Origin: JALHRI01 sp044351685
GTDB lineage: Bacteria > Pseudomonadota > Alphaproteobacteria > Rickettsiales > UBA3002
Direction: 5' to 3'
NCBI GenBank assembly: GCA_044351685.1
Contig: JBILFK010000070.1
Coordinates: 1-7,810, forward strand
DNA: 7,810 nt
Position 1 is the stretch's first letter. Every line of letters begins with the position of its first letter. Positions 1 to 5,316 of this stretch are shown one piece after another. Both the position numbers and the translations under genes were made by a program. The notes under the pieces are model-generated. The model was not told the DNA's origin. It worked only from the letters and a program-made list of their open reading frames with translations, and ran no database searches.

Positions 1-19
1 AACGTGAATGTCTCTCCAC

Positions 20-52
20 TGTCATCCCGACTTTTCGCAGAAAACGTCGGGA
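20..52 (+). repeat. REP-like palindromic unit, copy 1
   Basis: The unit opens with TGTCATCCCGAC and closes with GTCGGGA. It folds into an 11-bp stem (25-35 with 41-52), a 5-nt loop at 36-40 and one unpaired C at 45. Copy 2 at 88-120 repeats this plan in the opposite orientation. I see no T run after the stem on either strand, so it is not a standard intrinsic terminator. Small dispersed palindromes starting TGTCA(T/C)CCCGAC are a familiar intergenic repeat type in bacteria, but I cannot assign a named family from one locus. Confidence 0.65.
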
Positions 53-87
53 ACCATTCTTGCAGTGATGCGGTAAAGTAGTAATAG

Positions 88-120
88 ACCCCGACGTTGC
101 AAGTGCAAGTCGGGGTGACA
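88..120 (-). repeat. REP-like palindromic unit, copy 2 (inverted)
   Basis: Read on the minus strand this begins TGTCACCCCGAC, matching 11 of 12 bases at the start of copy 1. It folds as a 12-bp stem (88-95 with 109-116, then 97-100 with 105-108), a 4-nt loop at 101-104 and a bulged base at 96. On the minus strand the bulge is a C just before GTCGGGG, exactly where copy 1 has its bulged C. The hairpin starts 27 bp past the stop codon of the amidase gene, so it could protect the 3' end of that transcript. That role is inference. Confidence 0.65.
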
Positions 121-146
121 CTTTATGGGAAGCTAGCTGCTCACGC

Positions 147-989
147 CTAATAGTTCTGTTCGCGCAGCAGAACATCATCGCGGTGATGCGCGAGTGCTGG
201 CAATTGTGCGCGAATGCGCGCCACTTCGGCCAGGTTGATTTCTGCGGTAATTACGCCGGGTGCATCACCCGCCTGCGCAAGTATTTCGCCCCACGGGTTT
301 ACTATCAGCGCATGGCCATACGTTTCGCGCCCGCCCGGGTGCACACCGCATTGCGCGGGGGCCAGCAGATAGGCCGCGCTTTCAATCGCGCGTGCCTGCA
401 GCAACACATGCCAATGCGCCTGCCCGGTAACGCGGGTGAAGGCCGAAGGCACCGTCAGAATTTCGGCACCCGCACGCGCCAGCGTGCGATACAGGTTGGG
501 GAAGCGCACATCGTAGCAAATGGAAAGGCCAAGCGCGCCCACATCGCCCGTGCGCAACATCACGGCTTCATCGCCTGCCACAAACTGCGACGATTCACGG
601 TAGCTATGGCCACCCGCCAATTCTACATCGAACAAATGTAGCTTATCGTAAACCGCGGCAATGCTGCCATCGGGCGCAATCACCACTTGCCGGTTCGCTG
701 ATTTTTCGCTGTGTTCCACACTGCAACGAATCGAACCAATAATCAGCCAGCGTTTGTTGCGTGCCGCCCAATTGCGCGCAAAGCGAATACCCGCATGTTC
801 TTCCATTGCCACGATAGCGGCGGCATTGGTGCCTTCGCGGCGCATATAAAACGTGTTTTCCGGCGTGGCGATCAGTGCAGCATTTTGCACCACCGCTTGC
901 TGCAATAAGGCTTCGAGCTGCGCGATATTTTCATCCATCACGTCGCCACTTGTCATCTGGATACATGCTGCCTTGAATGTGGTTGCCAT
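147..989 (-). CDS. Carbon-nitrogen hydrolase (Nit1/Nit2-like amidase)
   Basis: A 280-residue cytoplasmic enzyme of the nitrilase superfamily, of normal length for a single-domain member. The catalytic Glu-Lys-Cys triad is visible: E44 in TPEN, K116 in YDKLHLFD and C158 in SICYDVRFP. The YDKLHLFDV and CYDVRFP signatures are those of the Nit1/Nit2 branch, whose characterised members hydrolyse deaminated glutathione or omega-amidated 2-oxo acids as metabolite repair. The exact substrate here is inference. The ATG at 987-989 follows the comF stop by 9 bp, with weak Shine-Dalgarno candidates GAGG (2-nt spacing) and GGAG (12 nt), so it is probably cotranscribed with comF. The stop is TAG. In many relatives I recall a glutaredoxin gene (grxC) between comF and this gene; here there is no room for one. 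Confidence 0.9.
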   Translation of the reverse strand: MATTFKAACIQMTSGDVMDENIAQLEALLQQAVVQNAALIATPENTFYMRREGTNAAAIVAMEEHAGIRFARNWAARNKRWLIIGSIRCSVEHSEKSANRQVVIAPDGSIAAVYDKLHLFDVELAGGHSYRESSQFVAGDEAVMLRTGDVGALGLSICYDVRFPNLYRTLARAGAEILTVPSAFTRVTGQAHWHVLLQARAIESAAYLLAPAQCGVHPGGRETYGHALIVNPWGEILAQAGDAPGVITAEINLAEVARIRAQLPALAHHRDDVLLREQNY

Positions 990-998
990 AGCCTCGTG

Positions 999-1736
999 TT
1001 ACTCCTTCACTGTGCGTGCAATGCTTAGCACGCCCACCCATGCAGCACCGGCATCTTTGAGAGCGCGGGCGCAGGCATTGGCGGTTGCGCCTGTAGTTAC
1101 CACATCGTCGATTAAAACGATACGTTTTCCTGCAATCTGTTCGGGGTGTTTTACGGCAAAGGCGCGGCGCATATTGCGCAGGCGCTCGCTGCGCTTCATG
1201 CCGGTTTGCTGCGTGGTATTGCGCACTCGCGTCAGCGCATGGGGCTGGCAGGCAATGCCTGTGCGCTCGGCCAGCGCATAGGCCAGCCATGCCGATTGAT
1301 TATACCGCCGCTTCAGCAACCGCCGCCAATGCAGCGGCACGGGCACCAGCGCATCGGCATGTTGCAACATATCGCCGCTTGCCTGCTGCATGTGCTGCGC
1401 GTAACGCGCAATCGCGCCCATGCTGTCATGGTATTTGAGTGCCGAAATGAGCGTGCTTGCCGTGTGATTATACACCATCACCGCGCGCGCTACATCAAAT
1501 TCTGGCGGGGTGGCGATACATTCGGGGCAGAGCGCGCCTGCTTCCATCGGCACGCTGAACGGGATACCGCAGCACTCGCATAGCGGCGCGGTAATACGGT
1601 GCAGCGATGCAAAACACGCCGCACACAAATTGCCATTGCCGCTAACCGGCACCATACATGCCGGACAATGCGGTGGAAACACGTTATCCATAAGCAAATG
1701 GCTGACAGCCGAAATGAGTTCGCGTAGGGTTGGCAT
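999..1736 (-). CDS. comF: ComF family protein (phosphoribosyltransferase fold)
   Basis: A 245-residue protein of usual ComF length. The N-terminal third carries paired cysteines (C24/C27, C38/C41, C53/C55/C56, C70/C73) that look like a zinc-finger-type metal site. The C-terminal half is a type I phosphoribosyltransferase domain with VPVPLHWRRLLKRRYNQS (about 131-148) and the PRPP-binding signature IVLIDDVVTTGAT (206-218). The family is linked to DNA uptake (ComFC in Bacillus, GntX in E. coli), where it acts in the cytoplasm with the ssDNA translocation machinery; its enzymatic activity is not well settled. The ATG at 1734-1736 lies 26 bp from a divergent gene and has no strong Shine-Dalgarno sequence. 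The downstream partner is the amidase 9 bp away. Competence genes are not otherwise visible here, so a competence role is not shown by context. Confidence 0.9.
   Translation of the reverse strand: MPTLRELISAVSHLLMDNVFPPHCPACMVPVSGNGNLCAACFASLHRITAPLCECCGIPFSVPMEAGALCPECIATPPEFDVARAVMVYNHTASTLISALKYHDSMGAIARYAQHMQQASGDMLQHADALVPVPLHWRRLLKRRYNQSAWLAYALAERTGIACQPHALTRVRNTTQQTGMKRSERLRNMRRAFAVKHPEQIAGKRIVLIDDVVTTGATANACARALKDAGAAWVGVLSIARTVKE
1702..1730 (+). promoter_or_regulatory. Weak candidate promoter for the methyltransferase-like gene
   Basis: CTGACA at 1702-1707 is followed after 17 bp by TAGGGT at 1725-1730, giving a start point about 26 bp before the ATG at 1763. The -35 matches 5 of 6 consensus bases but the -10 only 3 of 6. 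It lies inside the divergent comF reading frame, which is forced because the gap between the two genes is only 26 bp. I saw no convincing counterpart for comF. Confidence 0.22.
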
Positions 1737-1762
1737 CTGCCCACTTAATCAGGCCGCTGCCC

Positions 1763-2599
1763 ATGACGCAACCCCCAGCATTGTTTGATACCGCACTGGC
1801 CGTGCGCAGGCAGGCACGCGCCAGCCTGCCCGATATTGCGCCAGTGCTCGATGAAATTTATCGCCGCACGGTGGATAGATTGCTCGATATTCGCGAGCGC
1901 TACACCACCATTCACCATATCGGCATCAGCGATGCATCGCTGCGCGCGGCACTGGCGGCGCATGACTACCAAGCAGAAATTTTGCCCGTGCCACTAACCA
2001 GCGAGGTATGGATTGCGCATGAAACCCTGCCGCTAAGTGAAGCAACCTGCGATGCGATTGTATGTGTGATGGGCTTGCAGTATGTGAATGATTTGCCCGG
2101 CGTGCTGATACAGTTACGCCGCGTACTGAAACCGAACGGCTTGCTGCTGGCGGTGCTGCCGGGGGTGAGCAGTTTGCAGGAATTGCGGCACGTGTTGGGC
2201 GAGGTAGAGAGTGCCGCGTATCAGGGCATATCGCCGCGCATTGCACCGTTTCTCGAGGTGCGCGATGCGGGCGGCCTGCTGCAGCGTGCCGGGTTTGCCT
2301 TACCGGTGATTGATAGCGAACGCATCACGCTTACCTATCCGGAAATTTTTTCGCTGATGCGCGATTTGCGCGCCGCCGGGCAAACCAGCTGCCTTGCAGG
2401 TAGGCGCAGCGCGTTTACCCCGCTAGGGTTTTTTGCGAAAGCCGCCGACCTGTATGCCGAGCGCTACGGCGATAGCGATGGCCGCATTGCTGCCACGCTT
2501 GAACTATTAACTCTCACCGCCTGGTCGCCGCATGCCAGCCAGCAGCAAGCGTTGCAGCCGGGTAGTGGTAAGGTATCGTTGATTACGGCGCTGGAGTAG
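1763..2599 (+). CDS. Class I methyltransferase-like protein (NDUFAF5/BioC-related), SAM motif degenerate
   Basis: A 278-residue cytoplasmic protein. The N-terminus (PPALFDTALAVRRQARA, 4-20), VNDLPGVLIQLRRVLKPNGL (108-127), RDAGGLLQRAGFALPVID (167-184) and the C-terminal WSPHASQQQALQPGS (254-268) match the alphaproteobacterial family related to mitochondrial NDUFAF5 and to BioC. In that family the first strand normally ends in a glycine motif of the type LDLGCGTG; here the aligned stretch is IHHIGISDASL (50-60), keeping only one glycine. The acidic residue expected after the second strand also seems replaced (ILPVPLTSE, 73-81). SAM binding may therefore be lost or altered, although the reading frame is intact. 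The ATG at 1763 was chosen over an upstream TTG at 1730 because it matches the family N-terminus and does not overlap comF. It has no strong Shine-Dalgarno sequence. The substrate is unknown. Confidence 0.8.
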   Translation: MTQPPALFDTALAVRRQARASLPDIAPVLDEIYRRTVDRLLDIRERYTTIHHIGISDASLRAALAAHDYQAEILPVPLTSEVWIAHETLPLSEATCDAIVCVMGLQYVNDLPGVLIQLRRVLKPNGLLLAVLPGVSSLQELRHVLGEVESAAYQGISPRIAPFLEVRDAGGLLQRAGFALPVIDSERITLTYPEIFSLMRDLRAAGQTSCLAGRRSAFTPLGFFAKAADLYAERYGDSDGRIAATLELLTLTAWSPHASQQQALQPGSGKVSLITALE

Positions 2600-2618
2600 C
2601 GAAGAACCAAGATATGGC

Positions 2619-3041
2619 TTACGCATCGCCCATTCGGTAGGCTTCGAGCGCCGGAATAAGTGGAATATCGGCAGGCGGCATCGGCATGGCGCGCATTTCG
2701 CGCGGGCGCTTCCAGCATAAATTCTGCCCCTCGCGTGACTCGGGTATCCCCTCCCAGCGATTGACAACATACAGCAGCATCAGCAGGTGAAACTGTTCAT
2801 AGGCATGGCTGACAAAGGTAAGCGGTGCAAAACAGTTGGTGCATAGCTCAATGCCCAATTCTTCGCGCAACTCACGGATCAGTGCCGCTTCGGGCGTTTC
2901 ACCTGCATCGATTTTACCGCCGGGAAATTCCCATAACCCCGCCAGCGATTTGCCTTCCGGGCGCTGCGCTAACAGCACGCGGCCATCGGCATCGAATAAT
3001 GCGGCGGCAACAACGGTGATGGTTTTACGGGTGTCGGTCAT
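2619..3041 (-). CDS. mutT: MutT-type Nudix hydrolase, likely 8-oxo-dGTP diphosphatase
   Basis: A 140-residue cytoplasmic Nudix protein. The Nudix box is a perfect match to GX5EX7REUXEEXGU at residues 42-64 (from GKIDAGE through REELGI), preceded by GLWEFPGG, which is typical of MutT proper. MutT hydrolyses 8-oxo-dGTP to the monophosphate and so prevents oxidised guanine from entering DNA. The start at 3039-3041 is preferred because GGAAG lies 9 nt upstream and the protein then begins MTDTRKTITVVAAALFD, as MutT proteins do. Alternatives are ATG at 3068 and TTG at 3077, which add 9 or 12 residues without a clear ribosome site. It is a single domain with no thiamine-phosphate synthase fusion. 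It follows argJ by 54 bp on the same strand and probably ends that operon, facing the methyltransferase-like gene across 19 bp without a visible terminator hairpin. Confidence 0.9.
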   Translation of the reverse strand: MTDTRKTITVVAAALFDADGRVLLAQRPEGKSLAGLWEFPGGKIDAGETPEAALIRELREELGIELCTNCFAPLTFVSHAYEQFHLLMLLYVVNRWEGIPESREGQNLCWKRPREMRAMPMPPADIPLIPALEAYRMGDA

Positions 3042-3050
3042 GGCATCCAG

Positions 3051-3055
3051 CTTCC
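3051..3055 (-). promoter_or_regulatory. Shine-Dalgarno GGAAG deciding the mutT start
   Basis: On the minus strand GGAAG lies 9 nt before the ATG at 3039-3041. The upstream in-frame candidates at 3068 and 3077 lack a comparable site, so this supports the 140-residue form. Confidence 0.5.
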
Positions 3056-3095
3056 GATGGAATGGCATGCGAAGCAACCAAAAACTTCACCGCTA

Positions 3096-4334
3096 TCAGG
3101 AACGGTAATCGGCGTTGATGGCAATATAGCCGTGGGTGAGGTCGCAGCTCCACACTTCGGTGCGGCCGCTGCCCACACCAATATCCACTTCAATTAAAAT
3201 TTCGCGGCCTTGCATATGCGCGGCCACGGGTGCTTCGTCATAGTGCGCCAGGCGTTCGCCTTCCTTGGCAATCCACACGCCACCAATGGCAATGCTTAGG
3301 GCATCGCGCAGCACTTTTTCGCCCGATTTGCCCACCGCCATTACCACCCGCCCCCAATTAGCATCTTCGCCGGCAATTGCGGTTTTAATCAGTGGTGAAT
3401 TGGCAATGCACAAACCAATGCGGCGGGCGGCATCATCATGCTCGGCGCCGGTCACTTTCACGGTAATCAGTTTTTGTGCGCCTTCGCCATCACGCGCGAC
3501 CAGTTGCGCCAGTTCAATCATCAGCGAAGTGAGCGCCGCCTCGAATGCGCTGGCACGCGCATCGCTTTGCGAAGCGATAGGCTGCATGGCTGCCTTGCCG
3601 GTGGCAAATAGCAGGCAGGTATCGCTGGTAGACGTATCGCCATCGACCGTGACAGAATTGAAACTCAGTGTGTTCGCCCGCGCCAGCATGGCTTGCAGCA
3701 CGGGTGCAGCAATGGCGGCATCGGTGGCAAGGAAGGCCAGCATGGTGGCCATATCGGGCGCGATCATGCCCGAGCCTTTGGCAATACCGTGCAGCGTTAC
3801 CGTGACACCATCCAGCTTCACGGTGCGCGTGGCGGCTTTGGCAAAGGTGTCGGTGGTCATGATAGCGTGTGCCGCCTGATGCCAGCCACCCGGCTGTAAC
3901 CCAGATGCGAGTTTTGGCATCACCGCGGTAATTTTACTGGCATCAAGTGGTTCGCCAATCACGCCGGTTGAAGCAAGGAACACCTCGTTCTCACGTATAT
4001 TGAATTGTGCGCAAATCGCAGCGGCTGTATCCTGCACTGCCTGTGCACCCCGCTTACCCGTGAAGGCATTGGCATTGCCGGAATTCACCAACAGCGCGCG
4101 CGCTTTGCCGCTTTGCAGTTGCGTGCGGCACCAATCCACAGCGGCGGAAGGGGTTTGTGTGCGGGTAAGCACCCCGGCTATCTGCGTGCCTTCGGCGAAC
4201 CGCATCAGCAATACATCGTCGCGCCCGGCATATTTGATACCGGCCTGCGCTACCGCCATTTCAATACCGGCGATAGGCGACATATTCGGCATAGCATCAG
4301 GTGCCAGCGGGGAACGGGTAAGCGGCGCGCCCAT
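3096..4334 (-). CDS. argJ: Glutamate N-acetyltransferase / amino-acid acetyltransferase ArgJ
   Basis: A 412-residue enzyme of usual length. ArgJ moves the acetyl group from N-acetylornithine to glutamate, releasing ornithine in the cyclic arginine pathway; some members also use acetyl-CoA, which sequence alone does not decide here. The precursor cuts itself into two chains at the Ala-Thr bond of the conserved KGSGMIAPDMATML motif (186-199), which gives A196|T197 with T197 as the catalytic nucleophile. Other family blocks are LLVNSGNANAFTG (81-93), FLASTGVIGEPLDASK (119-134), DGDTSTSD (231-238), GEDANWGR (322-329) and the C-terminal YIAINADYRS. The ATG overlaps the stop of the upstream isomerase gene as TAATG, with GGAAG 4 nt before it (4339-4343), so translation is probably coupled. 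The stop is TGA. All key residues look intact. Confidence 0.96.
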   Translation of the reverse strand: MGAPLTRSPLAPDAMPNMSPIAGIEMAVAQAGIKYAGRDDVLLMRFAEGTQIAGVLTRTQTPSAAVDWCRTQLQSGKARALLVNSGNANAFTGKRGAQAVQDTAAAICAQFNIRENEVFLASTGVIGEPLDASKITAVMPKLASGLQPGGWHQAAHAIMTTDTFAKAATRTVKLDGVTVTLHGIAKGSGMIAPDMATMLAFLATDAAIAAPVLQAMLARANTLSFNSVTVDGDTSTSDTCLLFATGKAAMQPIASQSDARASAFEAALTSLMIELAQLVARDGEGAQKLITVKVTGAEHDDAARRIGLCIANSPLIKTAIAGEDANWGRVVMAVGKSGEKVLRDALSIAIGGVWIAKEGERLAHYDEAPVAAHMQGREILIEVDIGVGSGRTEVWSCDLTHGYIAINADYRS

Positions 4335-5194
4335 TAGTCTTCCGAAGTGGCGGGGAGGGCTTTGGGTTTTTTCTCGAAGGGAATTTCGTTGCCCTTCGCA
4401 TCGAACATCACGATTTTTGCTTTATCCAACAAGCCTTGCACATAGCTGTTCAAAGCGCGCTCGCGCAGCTGATTGCGCAGTTCTTCGCGCATATCGTTCA
4501 GCGGCGTGATGGTCACTGGGCGAATATCTTCGACCTGAATAATATGCCAGCCAAACGGCGATTTTACCGGTTCAGAAATCTCGCCTTTATCGAGCGCGAA
4601 AGCGGCATCGGCAAATTCTTTCACCATTTTATCGGCAGTGAAATAGCCCAGATCGCCGCCTTGCTCGGCGCTGCCGGGATCTTTGGAAAATTCCTTCGCA
4701 AGCGCTTCGAAATTACCACCATCATCGAGTTTTTTGGCAACTTCTTTGGCCTTTTTCTTGGATTCTACCAGAATATGGCTAGCGCGAATTTCGTTTTTGC
4801 CTTTTTGTTCCTGCACGTATTTCGCATAGGCTTTTTCGATGGCGGCATCGTTCACCAATGCACCGCCGCGTACATCCAGCAGTTGGCGCACCAGCAATTT
4901 CTGCTTGGCTTCTTCGAGTAGTTTTTTAAAGGCTTCGGTATTTTCAATGCCTTGCGAGGTTGCTTCGTTCAGCAACAATTCCTGCGTGACCACACCGCGC
5001 AGCACGTTTTGCTGAATGGCGGGGTTCACCGTTTCAAATGCCGGTGCTGCGGTTTCGGGAAATAAGCCAGCCCATGATTTTTGCACAGTTTCTGCCGATA
5101 TTTCATCGCCGTTCACCTTGAGCATGATATAATCATCGGCAAGTGCTACCGGTGCATAAAGGCTTAAAAGCAAGGGAATCAGAAAGCGTGACAT
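4334..5194 (-). CDS. Exported parvulin-type peptidyl-prolyl cis-trans isomerase
   Basis: A 286-residue protein. Residues 1-19 form a signal peptide (MSRFL, hydrophobic core, then VALA before DDY), so it should act in the periplasm. A helical, charged chaperone-like segment follows (about 20-135), then one parvulin domain at about 136-226. The domain shows ASHILVESKKKA (138-149), the FSKDPGSAEQGGDLGYF block (169-185) and SPFGWHIIQVED (212-223), with H140 and H217 in the usual active-site positions. The tail is charged. The layout resembles SurA/PrsA-like foldases, which help secreted proteins fold by isomerising X-Pro bonds. The start at 5192-5194 is set by GGAGGAA just upstream; an in-frame ATG at 5329 would bury the signal peptide and overlap the secA start. 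It is first gene of the leftward unit with argJ and mutT, and is divergent from secA, fitting a shared theme of export. Confidence 0.9.
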   Translation of the reverse strand: MSRFLIPLLLSLYAPVALADDYIMLKVNGDEISAETVQKSWAGLFPETAAPAFETVNPAIQQNVLRGVVTQELLLNEATSQGIENTEAFKKLLEEAKQKLLVRQLLDVRGGALVNDAAIEKAYAKYVQEQKGKNEIRASHILVESKKKAKEVAKKLDDGGNFEALAKEFSKDPGSAEQGGDLGYFTADKMVKEFADAAFALDKGEISEPVKSPFGWHIIQVEDIRPVTITPLNDMREELRNQLRERALNSYVQGLLDKAKIVMFDAKGNEIPFEKKPKALPATSED

Positions 5195-5196
5195 AG

Positions 5197-5203
5197 TTCC
5201 TCC
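5197..5203 (-). promoter_or_regulatory. Strong Shine-Dalgarno GGAGGAA of the isomerase gene
   Basis: On the minus strand GGAGGAA stands 2 nt before the ATG at 5192-5194 (GGAGG itself is 4 nt away). This is the best ribosome site in the window, and it selects the start that begins a signal peptide rather than the longer frame from 5329. Confidence 0.7.
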
Positions 5204-5251
5204 GGGATAGGTCTGCTCTTTCGCACAAAACACGCTGCTGCGCAAGGGCTG

Positions 5252-5280
5252 TTGACAGGGCGCGACGCAAGCCCTATCTA
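5252..5280 (+). promoter_or_regulatory. Predicted sigma-70-type promoter of secA
   Basis: A perfect TTGACA at 5252-5257 is followed after exactly 17 bp by TATCTA at 5275-5280, placing transcription start near 5287 and leaving a leader of about 30 nt before the secA ATG. The -10 matches only 3 of 6 bases, but weak -10 boxes with strong TTGAC boxes are common in Alphaproteobacteria. The repeat AGGGCT (5245-5250) / AGCCCT (5270-5275) flanks the -35 box. No secM-like leader frame is visible. Confidence 0.55.
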
Positions 5281-5316
5281 GCCGACATTGAATTATCATC
5301 AGCGTAAGGAAAAGCG

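Noticed and set aside
25..116. The two hairpins as intrinsic terminators
   Set aside because: Neither stem is followed by a run of T on either strand, and the two share a repeat structure, which fits a palindromic repeat element better.
183..641. Open frame of 152 codons on the plus strand
   Set aside because: It lies entirely antisense to the amidase gene, whose catalytic triad is intact, and its product is rich in Arg, His and Cys with no recognisable domain.
931..1290. Open frame of 119 codons on the minus strand spanning the comF/amidase junction
   Set aside because: It overlaps both real genes in another frame and its Arg/Cys-rich product matches no family I know.
2600..2618. Bidirectional terminator between the convergent methyltransferase-like gene and mutT
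   Set aside because: The 19-bp gap holds no inverted repeat or T run.
3265..3879. Open frame of 204 codons on the plus strand
   Set aside because: It is antisense to argJ and its Ala/Ser/Thr-rich product mirrors the codon bias of the true gene; no family signature is visible.
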